Assembly (NCBI GenBank): GCA_029259595.1
Contig: JAJDEW010000083.1
Span: 1-42,225, forward strand
DNA length: 42,225 nt
Source of the DNA: Planctomycetota bacterium
GTDB taxonomy: Bacteria; Planctomycetota; UBA1135; GCA-002686595
Reading direction: 5' to 3'
Positions 18,417 to 26,180 of the stretch are shown one piece after another (within the stretch, counting starts at the first letter, position 1; every line of letters begins with the position of its first letter). The notes beneath the pieces are model-generated. The model did no database searches and had not been told where the DNA came from. It saw nothing but the letters and a program-made list of their open reading frames with translations. Position numbers and translations under genes: made by a program.

Positions 18417-18584
18417 TTAGGAGCCCGTTGAAAAAGTCATCCGGCGCCAGAGCAACGTCCTCCACTTCTGTGAGACACCTGAAAGCCTCGCCGAATCCAT
18501 GGATTCGCCTGCGTTTCCAGGGCCCTCACCGAAGCGGATGCCGCCGCCCTGGCATCCGAAGCACTTCTTCAACGGGCTCTTAGG
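18417..18584. mobile_element. ~160-bp palindromic repeat element, copy A (MITE-like), with 4-bp flanking duplication
   Basis: Terminal inverted repeats GAGCCCGTTGAAAAAGT (18421-18437) and its complement with one mismatch (ACTTCTTCAACGGGCTC, 18564-18580) bound a 160-bp unit. TTAG flanks both sides (18417-18420 and 18581-18584), as a 4-bp target duplication would. The whole unit is one imperfect palindrome centred on CGAATCCATGGATTCG (18492-18507); the arms CCAGAGCAACGTCC... and CCAGGGCGGCGGCA... match with scattered differences. It has no ORF. A homologous copy, inverted relative to this one, lies at the right edge of the window. It separates two plus-strand genes and as RNA would make a very long hairpin. 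Confidence 0.75.
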
Positions 18585-18650
18585 CGGGAAGCCGGCCGAT
18601 TGGCGGGAATGGCGCGGGAGCTCCCCGTGCAAACGGGCTAGTCTCACGCG

Positions 18651-19472
18651 ATGTCCACTCCCGCGCGTCGCCTCCTGAGCCACGTCGTCGGTTGGCTCGC
18701 CGATCGGCGCATTCCGACCGCCCTGCGCGCTCCGATCTACCGCTGCTATTGCCGCTTGACCGGTGCCGATCCGACCGAAGCGCAGCTCGAATTGCGCGGC
18801 TACGCGAGCCTCGGGGCTTTCTTCGTCCGGCGCCTCAAGGACGGCGCACGCCCGCTTCTGGCCGGCGAGCATGAGCTCGTCTCGCCCTGCGACGGCACGG
18901 TCCAACGCGCCGATCGCATCGAGGCGGGGACCCTCCTGCAGGCCAAGGGCCGCAAGTACTCCGTCTCCGAGCTGCTCGACGGCCTCGAGCAGGGACACGA
19001 GCTGGAAGGCGGCCAGGCGCTCACGATCTACCTCTCGCCCCGCGACTACCACCGCGTCCATGCGCCCGGAACCGCCCGCCTGCGCCGGGTGCGCTGGTCC
19101 GACGGGGGCCGCCATTCGGTCAACCCGAACGTCCTGGCGCGGCGCGATCGAGTCCTCTCGACCAACGAACGCGCGGTCCTGGAACTCACCGACGACGAGG
19201 GGTCCTGGTTCCTCGTCATGGTCGGAGCCCTGAACGTCGGTCGCATCCGTGTGATCGGGGTTGCGCCGGGCACCTCCCCGCCGGCGGAGATCCCCTTCGA
19301 ACGCGGGGCGGAGCTCGCGCGCTTCGAAATGGGATCGACGGTCGTGCTGATCTTCCCGCCGGGCCGGCTCGCGCTCCGAGACGGACTCGTGGAAGGCTCG
19401 AGCGTGAAGCTCGGCGAGAGCCTGGGCGTCTTCGCGCAGCAAGACGCCGCCGGCCTGCCCGCCCGCGGATGA
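18651..19472 (+). CDS. psd: Phosphatidylserine decarboxylase
   Basis: A 273-aa proenzyme that makes phosphatidylethanolamine. Visible: FFVRRLKDGARPL, VSPCDGTV with Asp81, YLSPRDYHRVHAPG with His137, and the self-cleavage site EMGSTVVLIFP, where Ser229 would become the pyruvoyl group (LGST in E. coli, here MGST). Length agrees with the ~280-aa bacterial type. There is no clear Shine-Dalgarno. It overlaps the next gene by ATGA. Confidence 0.95.
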   Translation: MSTPARRLLSHVVGWLADRRIPTALRAPIYRCYCRLTGADPTEAQLELRGYASLGAFFVRRLKDGARPLLAGEHELVSPCDGTVQRADRIEAGTLLQAKGRKYSVSELLDGLEQGHELEGGQALTIYLSPRDYHRVHAPGTARLRRVRWSDGGRHSVNPNVLARRDRVLSTNERAVLELTDDEGSWFLVMVGALNVGRIRVIGVAPGTSPPAEIPFERGAELARFEMGSTVVLIFPPGRLALRDGLVEGSSVKLGESLGVFAQQDAAGLPARG

Positions 19473-20080
19473 CGCTCGACGCGACCGAGCGCCGGCACGT
19501 GCGGTTGTCCCTCGCGGTCTGCGCCGGCGACTGGGAAGCGCTGCGTGCGGTGCGCGCCGAGCTGGCCCCCGACGGACTCGACCGCGCCCTGCGGGAAGCG
19601 CTCCTGCAGACCCATCTCTTCGCTGGCTTCCCGCGCCTCGTCGAGGCCTGGGAGGTGCTCGCGGAGGCCGGTGGAGTCGGCGCCCCAACGGACGACGAAG
19701 GCGCGCCCGAGCCCCCCGAGGCCGAGCGCCAACGAGCGGGCGCGGCCCTTTTCGAGACGATCTACGGCGACAACGCGAAGCCCGTGTCGGCCCGGCTGGA
19801 AGGCTTCCACCCCCACCTCGCGGCCTGGATCGAGAGCCACGCCTACGGCCGCGTCCTCACCCGACCCGGTCTCGAGCCGAGACGACGCGAGCTGTACGCC
19901 TGCGCCTGCCTCGCCGCAGCCGGGCAGGACCGCCAGCTGGCTTCCCACGTGCGCGGCGCCCTGCGCGTGGGAGCCGCACGCGACGAGCTGGCCGAGGTCT
20001 TCGAGCTCGTCCGGGCGTGCGGAGGTTCGGACGAATGCCTCAGGCGTGCGACCGCGGTCCTGGCACGCTTCGCAGGCTGA
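19469..20080 (+). CDS. Carboxymuconolactone decarboxylase (CMD)-family protein
   Basis: 203 aa, all-helical. Two CMD-like halves: an N-terminal one (LREALLQTHLFAGFPRLVEAWEVL) and a C-terminal one (ELYACACLAAAGQDRQLASHVRGALRVGAARDELAEV). The AhpD-type CxxC redox pair is absent; only CAC appears in the second half, so peroxidase activity is doubtful. It is translationally coupled to psd but no link in function is known. Family clear, reaction unknown. Confidence 0.8.
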   Translation: MTLDATERRHVRLSLAVCAGDWEALRAVRAELAPDGLDRALREALLQTHLFAGFPRLVEAWEVLAEAGGVGAPTDDEGAPEPPEAERQRAGAALFETIYGDNAKPVSARLEGFHPHLAAWIESHAYGRVLTRPGLEPRRRELYACACLAAAGQDRQLASHVRGALRVGAARDELAEVFELVRACGGSDECLRRATAVLARFAG

Positions 20081-20144
20081 ACCGACACCCGGATCCGCCG
20101 CGTGTCGCCGACGGCCTGTCGAGCGCTTCTGGAACACCCGGGAA

Positions 20145-20160
20145 GGCACCGGAAGGTGCC
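20145..20160. terminator. GNRA-capped hairpin between convergent genes
   Basis: A perfect 6-bp stem GGCACC/GGTGCC closes a GGAA tetraloop in the 127-bp gap between the converging CMD gene and the kinase gene. The position suits a bidirectional terminator, but no U-tract follows. Confidence 0.35.
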
Positions 20161-20207
20161 ATCGCGCTCGAGGTTGCCTTGCGCACGAATGGAGGGGCCG
20201 CAGGCTC

Positions 20208-23200
20208 TCAGCGCTGCGTTTCGACTTCGACTCGAAGGAGCCGGACGGGATCCCAGGCGCGAACCATGACGCGGCGGTCTCCCGGGTCGGGCGCCGTCTT
20301 CGCCACCTTCCCGATCTCGTGTCCGTCGAGCTCGAGCACGAGGCGTCCGGTTCCGCGCGTGGCGCGGACGACGATCTCGTGGGTGGCCCCCTGTTGCAGG
20401 AGCTGGGGCACCGCGCGTCCCTCGCCCGCGCGCAACCGACCGACGAGCTTCTCGAAGCCCTCCGTTCCGACCAGCCAACCGGCTCCACGCTTGTCGCCCG
20501 GCAAGCCCGAGCCGCGCAGGCCGATGTGGAAACCGGCGACGGACAGAACGACGAGCTGGGGCGGCCCGGTCTCGTAGGGCTGCTCGATCCGGAAGGCCAC
20601 CTCGAGGCTGCCCGTATCGATCTCGAGTGGCTCGAGGAGAACGAGCGAAGGTCCGACCTGGCTTTCGAAGGCCTCCCAATCGGCCGTGTTCGCGGTGAGG
20701 TTCCAAGCCAGGCCGTCGAAGGTCCAGTCGCCCGAGGACCAGGATCCCACGCGCGCTCGATCGAAGGGGAAGGCCAGCCGCACGCGGTCGAAGGCGGGGA
20801 ACGTCACGTCGTCGATCCGGAAGGCGGCCCCGAAAGCGTTGCGCTCGTCGCGTGCATCGACGGTTCGACGTACGACGTTGCGCAAGCGGCCCCGCAACTC
20901 GAGCAGGCGTTGGCGCTCGTCCCGCACTTCGCGCACGTCGCCGTACTCCTCGAGCAGCAGGTCGATGGTCTCGAGCGTCCGTTCGGGCGAGTGCGTGGCC
21001 TGCTCCTCGCCCGTCCGCTTCAGGTAGAAGCGCGCGTCCTCCTCGCGCGTCTTGCGCACTTCGGCCTGCGCTTCGAAGGACTCCGTGATGCGCAAGCGCA
21101 GGTCGGTCGCGATCGCGAGCTCTTCGCCCGAGAGCCCCTCGATTCCGCGCAGGAGTCGGTCGGCCTCCACGACCTCGCGCTCGTAGAAGAGAAAAACTGC
21201 ACGGAGCAACTGTTCGGCGTTCGAGTCTCCGAACGCGGCAAAGCGCTCGAAGGCCGACAGCGGCAGCTCGCGCACACGAAAGCGCTGCGGCAAGCCCGCC
21301 AGGGAGAAGCCGTTCTCGAGCGGGTTCTCGGGCGCGTCGACGCGAACTCCCGTGTGCAGGATCGAGCCGAGCCGCAGTTCGATCTCCTGACCATCGAGGC
21401 CCGCGATGTTCGCGGCGACGCGACGAACCAAGCCGGACATGAGCCGGGCCTCCTCGACGCGCAAGGCGGCCGTCTGCAGCAACCCTTCGCGCCAGGTGGT
21501 CCCCAGCTCGTCCCGAACCCGTTCGATGCGCTCGCGCGCACCTTCCCACAGGGCCACGACCTCCTCGTAGGCGCGGTCACTCTCGGCACGCCGGCTGCGT
21601 CGCATGGTGCGGGCCTGGTCGGCTCGGAGCTCTTCCTCGAGCAAGCGGTCCTCGAGGCGGGTGAGCTCTTCCGCGCTCTGCGCGAGGGTCTGCAGCGACT
21701 GGACGGGCAAGTCGACAGGCAGCTTCTCCGCCGTCAACCGGCGCTCCTCGAGCTCCTTGGCAAAGGCCTCGCGCAGCTCGGGCGCGGCCGCCGGGAAGGG
21801 TGGGCCGCGCTCGAGCTGTCCACCCAGCGTCTCCGAGCGGCGCTCGATCCAGCGCCGCAGGTCGATGTCGACGGCGAGCCATTGGTCCCCGATGTCCTGC
21901 AGACGGATGTTCATCGGGATGCGGACGGTCGACAGGACGTCGCTGACGCGGTCCGCGGGAAAGCGGAACTCGGCGAAGTTGACGGCGCCGAGGAGAGTGG
22001 CGTCGTCGACCTTCAACAGGGCGCGCGCCCCACGCCAATCCTGGTCGGCGAGCCGTTGCTCGACCGATTCGATCAGGTCTTGGTGCCAGGCCTCGAGCGA
22101 GCGCGCGAGGTCGTCCATGAGCTCTTGGATCTGGAATTCGAGCCGGGCCCGCTCGGCCTCGATCCAAGGCCGAATCGACACGCGCTCGCCCTCCAGCGCA
22201 GCCAACCGAAAGCCCGTTCGCGCAAAGACGCCCTTCTCGAGTTCGTCATGGACGAGCTCCCTGGCACGGGCATAGTTCCGGGCTTGAACCGCGGTTTGCA
22301 CTTGTCGCTCGATGTCCTTGCGCACGTCGAGGACCTCGCTACGCACCTCGTTGCGCAGTCGGTTGTCGAGCTCGTTCCAGCGCGACTGGTACTCGCTCGG
22401 TAGCCCTGACGCGAGGTCCGCCAATTCGCTCAAGTGCTGCGCCAAGAGCGCAGGATTGCCGCGCGCCCGTTCCGCGAGATCCTCCAGCGGCGCATAGGGC
22501 TCGAAGGCGTGGCTCGTGTTCAGCGACGAATCGTCGACTGGACGCTTCCAGCTCCACGCCGCCCATCCGCCGCCACCGAACAGCGTGAACAACACCAGAA
22601 CGACCAGCCAGACACGCCGCGGGTCGTCCCGCCGCAGGACGGGATCGAGTCCCCTGCGGCGAACCTTCGGCAAGCGCCGTTCGCGCACGCGCTCGAGGTC
22701 GAGCAGGAGCTCGCGCGGAGTCTGGTAGCGCTTGTCCGGCTCGCGGGTCAGGCACTTGCGCAGCACCAACGACAAGCCCTTCGAGAGCCTCGGCTCGAGG
22801 TCCTGTGGATCCTCGACGCGCGCATACAACACGCCCGACAGGATCTCCGCGGCGCTCTCGCCAGCAAACGGCGGCCGACCACACACCGCGCTGTACATGG
22901 TCGCACCGATCGACCACAGATCGCTGCGATGATCCGCGGTACGCGGATCGACCGCCTGTTCGGGGCTCATGTAGTGCGGCGTTCCCAGCGTGCCGCCGTG
23001 CTTCGTCAACTCCGGGTCGTCGTCGTCCACGAACGCGAGCCCGAGGTCCGCCAATCGCGCACGACCGGTCCGGTCGATCAGGATGTTGGCCGGCTTGATG
23101 TCACGGTGGACGACGCCGTGCTCGTGAAAGTGCTCGAGCGCCTCGCACAACGGAATGAAGAGCCGCAGGACCTCGCGCTCTTTCAGGCGTCCCTCCTGCT

Positions 23201-23531
23201 TGAGCCGCAGGGACAACGAGGGACCGTCGACGAGCTCCATCGCGTACCACCAACACCCGTCCGTCTCGCCCATGTCGATGGCGGAGACGACGTTCGGGTG
23301 CGCCAGGCGAGCCGTCGTGCGCGCCTCGCGCTGCAGGCGTCGCACGATGCGGGACTTCGCACCTAGCTCCGGGTGCAGAACCTTGAGGGCGACCTCGCGG
23401 TCGACCGCCTTCTGGCGCGCCCGGTAGACGATACCCGTGGCACCACGGCCGAGGGGCTCCTCGATCTCGTAGCCGGGGATTTCGGGGCGCCGCGCTTCGC
23501 GCTTCGAGGGCTTCGAGGGTTCAGAAGCCAT
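20208..23531 (-). CDS. Transmembrane Ser/Thr protein kinase with ~780-aa extracytoplasmic region
   Basis: 1107 aa. A Hanks-type kinase domain (about 20-285): glycine loop LGRGATGIVY, Lys50 in VALKVL, Glu69, HRDIKPANIL with Asp144, DLG (Asp162) for DFG, and SPEQ for APE. All catalytic residues are present. One membrane helix follows at about 305-330 (VWLVVLVLFTLFGGGGWAAW). The remainder is long, Glu/Arg-rich helix and ends in a beta-rich ~180-aa domain (from DWTFDGLAWNLTANTADW to the C-terminus) resembling LamG/concanavalin-type sugar-binding folds. It lies 15 bp after a sigma54 regulator with an FHA domain, which binds phosphothreonine, so the kinase may phosphorylate a partner of that regulator. 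This is inferred from proximity. Confidence 0.9.
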   Translation of the reverse strand: MASEPSKPSKREARRPEIPGYEIEEPLGRGATGIVYRARQKAVDREVALKVLHPELGAKSRIVRRLQREARTTARLAHPNVVSAIDMGETDGCWWYAMELVDGPSLSLRLKQEGRLKEREVLRLFIPLCEALEHFHEHGVVHRDIKPANILIDRTGRARLADLGLAFVDDDDPELTKHGGTLGTPHYMSPEQAVDPRTADHRSDLWSIGATMYSAVCGRPPFAGESAAEILSGVLYARVEDPQDLEPRLSKGLSLVLRKCLTREPDKRYQTPRELLLDLERVRERRLPKVRRRGLDPVLRRDDPRRVWLVVLVLFTLFGGGGWAAWSWKRPVDDSSLNTSHAFEPYAPLEDLAERARGNPALLAQHLSELADLASGLPSEYQSRWNELDNRLRNEVRSEVLDVRKDIERQVQTAVQARNYARARELVHDELEKGVFARTGFRLAALEGERVSIRPWIEAERARLEFQIQELMDDLARSLEAWHQDLIESVEQRLADQDWRGARALLKVDDATLLGAVNFAEFRFPADRVSDVLSTVRIPMNIRLQDIGDQWLAVDIDLRRWIERRSETLGGQLERGPPFPAAAPELREAFAKELEERRLTAEKLPVDLPVQSLQTLAQSAEELTRLEDRLLEEELRADQARTMRRSRRAESDRAYEEVVALWEGARERIERVRDELGTTWREGLLQTAALRVEEARLMSGLVRRVAANIAGLDGQEIELRLGSILHTGVRVDAPENPLENGFSLAGLPQRFRVRELPLSAFERFAAFGDSNAEQLLRAVFLFYEREVVEADRLLRGIEGLSGEELAIATDLRLRITESFEAQAEVRKTREEDARFYLKRTGEEQATHSPERTLETIDLLLEEYGDVREVRDERQRLLELRGRLRNVVRRTVDARDERNAFGAAFRIDDVTFPAFDRVRLAFPFDRARVGSWSSGDWTFDGLAWNLTANTADWEAFESQVGPSLVLLEPLEIDTGSLEVAFRIEQPYETGPPQLVVLSVAGFHIGLRGSGLPGDKRGAGWLVGTEGFEKLVGRLRAGEGRAVPQLLQQGATHEIVVRATRGTGRLVLELDGHEIGKVAKTAPDPGDRRVMVRAWDPVRLLRVEVETQR

Positions 23532-23546
23532 GGGCCCTCAGCATAC

Positions 23547-25601
23547 TCAATCGTCGACGCTCAGCTTGTACTTGTCGAGCTTGCGTTGGAGGGCAAAGCG
23601 GCTGATCCCGAGCTCCTTTGCCGCGCGGCTCTTGTTGCCACCTGCTCGACGCAACGACTCCTCGATCGCGCGTTCCTCGAAGCTCGCGACAGCCGCGGGG
23701 AGGTCACCGACCACGACGGGCAGCTCGACGGCCGCCGCCCCGTTCTTGGTCTTCGACTTCGACGTGATGGTGTCGGTCAGGTTGGAGAGCTCGACGGCGT
23801 CGCCCGCGATCAAGAGGATGCGACGCATCTCGTTCTCCAGTTCGCGCACGTTGCCCGGCCAGTCGTGCGCGGCGAGAGCGGCCTGCACCTCATGTGGAAC
23901 GATGGGCGCCTGCCGACCGGCTTCGCGGGCGGCCCGGGCCAAGAGCGCATCCGCCAACAGCGGGATGTCGTCGCGTCGCTCGCGCAGCGGAGGAAGGCGC
24001 AGCGAGAGCACGTTGATCCGGTAGTAGAGGTCCTCGCGGAAGTCCCCGCCCTCGACCATTTCCGTCAGGTCGCGGTGGCTCGCCGCCAGGAGCCGCACGT
24101 TCACCTTCATGCTCTGGTTCGAGCCGAGCGGCCGCAGCTCACCCTCCTGCAACACACGCAGCAGCTTCTTCTGCATCTCCTGCGACATGTCCCCGATCTC
24201 GTCGAGGAACAGCGTTCCGCCGTCGGCCTGTTCGATCAGCCCTTTCTTGGCGCGATCGGCTCCGGTGAAGGCCCCGCGCGTGTGTCCGAAGAGTTCGGAC
24301 TCGAGCAACGTATCCGGCAAGGCGGCGCAGTTCTCGACGACGAACGGGCACTCCTTGCGCGGACCGTTGAAGTGAATCGCACGGGCGATCAGTTCCTTGC
24401 CGGTGCCGCTTTCGCCCTGGATCAGGACGGGCAGCTCCGTCTCGATGATGCGGTCGAGTTCCTGGAAGACGCGCCTCATCTCGTCGGAAGCGCCGACGAT
24501 CGCGGTGTAGTCGTAGCGACCCCGTTCGCGCCCGAGTTCGGCGCGCACGACCGCGAGCTCGGTATCCCGATCGCGGATCTTGCGTCCCAGCTGTTCGTTC
24601 AGGCTCTGGATCTGCTCGGTGGACTGGAGCAGGCGTTGGTTGCGCTCCCGCAGCTCGGAGACCATGCGTGCGTTCTTGATCGCGATCGCCGCCATGCTCG
24701 CGAAGAGCTCCGCCATGTCCAGCTCGTCCTCCGTGAAGGCCCCGCGCTGCAGCCGGTTGTCCATGTAGAGCACGCCCTCGACACGACCGTCGAGCATGAC
24801 GGGCAGGCACAGGACCGATCGCAGCCGCAAGTCCTCGACGCTCGCCATTCCGCGAAAACGCTCATCGTGACCGGCGTCCACCGAGAGCAGCGGCCGCCCC
24901 TTCTCGATCACGCGCTTGGCGATGCCCGTCGAGACGCGCGACGCGGGGATCGGGATATCGCTCTGATCGAACGAGCGCGCCACGCGAACATTCATGTCCG
25001 CCGGATCCGGCGTTCCTTTCACTTCGCGTCCCGCGAGCAAGAGGAACCCGCGCTCGCCGCCGACCAGCGCGATCGCCGAGTCGACGATCAAGCGCAGGAG
25101 CGGAGCCTCGTCCGTCTCGCGCGCCAAGGCGCGCGTGATCTTCGCGAAGACGCGCAGGTTCGCGCGCTCGCGCTGGGCATCGCCCGTCACCGTGTCCGAC
25201 CCCTGATCGCCGACGTCCTTCTTGCGAGGGCCGAGAACCTTCTCCGGGCCCACGTTCCCGACGCGAAGCTCCTGTGTGTCGCCCGGCGCGGGTCGTGCCG
25301 GCTGACGCTCGGGGCGGGCCACATGACCGTCGAGCTCGAGCTCGGCGCCGCCGATCATGACGACGTCGCCGCGGACGAGCAGCTTGCGCTGCACCCGCTC
25401 CCCGTTGACCTGGGTCCCGTTCGAGGAGCCGAGGTCGATGACCCAGGCGCCCTTGTCGTCCACCTCGATCCGGCAGTGATGCCGGGAGGAGTGCGGATTC
25501 GAGAGCCGGATGTCGTTGTCGATGCCCCGTCCGATCCGGATCACCGAGCGATCGAACTCCAGCTCCGAGCGGGTACCATCCTCCTGAATGACGAGTTTCA
25601 T
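23547..25601 (-). CDS. FHA-GAF-sigma54 activator (bacterial enhancer-binding protein)
   Basis: 684 aa. FHA domain 1-95 (IRIGRG, SSRHH, LGSSNGTQVNG) for phosphothreonine; linker 96-145; GAF domain about 150-310; coiled coil 315-360; AAA+ domain about 365-600 with Walker A GESGTGKE (396-403), GAFTGA (443-448), the sigma54-contacting loop, and Walker B LFLDEIGD; C-terminal Fis-type helix-turn-helix (about 640-684; GGNKSRAAKELGISRFALQRKL). All motifs are intact. The expected input is kinase phosphorylation plus a small ligand at GAF, the output transcription from -24/-12 promoters. No sigma54 promoter was found nearby. Confidence 0.93.
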   Translation of the reverse strand: MKLVIQEDGTRSELEFDRSVIRIGRGIDNDIRLSNPHSSRHHCRIEVDDKGAWVIDLGSSNGTQVNGERVQRKLLVRGDVVMIGGAELELDGHVARPERQPARPAPGDTQELRVGNVGPEKVLGPRKKDVGDQGSDTVTGDAQRERANLRVFAKITRALARETDEAPLLRLIVDSAIALVGGERGFLLLAGREVKGTPDPADMNVRVARSFDQSDIPIPASRVSTGIAKRVIEKGRPLLSVDAGHDERFRGMASVEDLRLRSVLCLPVMLDGRVEGVLYMDNRLQRGAFTEDELDMAELFASMAAIAIKNARMVSELRERNQRLLQSTEQIQSLNEQLGRKIRDRDTELAVVRAELGRERGRYDYTAIVGASDEMRRVFQELDRIIETELPVLIQGESGTGKELIARAIHFNGPRKECPFVVENCAALPDTLLESELFGHTRGAFTGADRAKKGLIEQADGGTLFLDEIGDMSQEMQKKLLRVLQEGELRPLGSNQSMKVNVRLLAASHRDLTEMVEGGDFREDLYYRINVLSLRLPPLRERRDDIPLLADALLARAAREAGRQAPIVPHEVQAALAAHDWPGNVRELENEMRRILLIAGDAVELSNLTDTITSKSKTKNGAAAVELPVVVGDLPAAVASFEERAIEESLRRAGGNKSRAAKELGISRFALQRKLDKYKLSVDD

Positions 25602-25726
25602 GGGCTGCGGGGACGCCTCCTGACGCGGGCCGACGAGCGCCTCGACGCTCGCCTGTGTGAATTCGCTCAGTCTCTACGCCCCCACCGGTGTTCGGTCACG
25701 CACGGCTGCCGAGGAGATCGCCATCG

Positions 25727-26152
25727 ATGACGCCCAAACCCTGGTATGACAAAGGCTTACAGTTTTCGTGCAGCCGCTGCGGCAACTGCTGCACGAGCCA
25801 CGGCGAGCACAGCTACCTCTACGTGAGCCGCCGCGACGTGACCGCCATCGCAGCCTGGCTGGGCCAATCGGAGGCGGACTTTCGGGCCCAGCACGTCGAG
25901 GAACTGGACGGCTGGCTGACCCTGAAGACGGGCGCTGCCTGCACCTTCCTGCAGCCGGACAAGAGCTGCGGGATCTACCCCGTGCGCCCGATGCAGTGCC
26001 GGACTTGGCCCTTCTGGAAGGAGAACCTCGACGAGCGGCGCTGGAACGAGACCGTCTGCGGGATCTGCCCGGGAGCCGGCCAGGGCGAGCTGCACGGGCG
26101 CGAGGAGATTGAACGCAGCGCGCGCGAGAACGAGGAGTGGTTGGAGGAGTGA
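25727..26152 (+). CDS. YkgJ-type cysteine-cluster protein
   Basis: A 141-aa protein with nine cysteines: FSCSRCGNCC (15, 18, 21, 22), then 72, 81, 91 and ICPG (111, 114). The pattern and CGIYPVRPMQCRTWPFW are the zinc/iron-chelating (UPF0153, YkgJ) signature. Its exact function is unknown; a metal-binding role is likely. Start chosen at MTPKPWYDKG, with GAGGAG 10 nt upstream. It diverges from the sigma54 regulator and converges on the STT3-like gene. Confidence 0.85.
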   Translation: MTPKPWYDKGLQFSCSRCGNCCTSHGEHSYLYVSRRDVTAIAAWLGQSEADFRAQHVEELDGWLTLKTGAACTFLQPDKSCGIYPVRPMQCRTWPFWKENLDERRWNETVCGICPGAGQGELHGREEIERSARENEEWLEE

Positions 26153-26180
26153 GGCCCGCAGTCGTCCCTGTCCGCGCTCC

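Noticed and set aside
20061..20067. TGGCACG, half of a sigma54 -24 element
   Set aside because: No TTGC at the -12 position and it lies inside the CMD gene.
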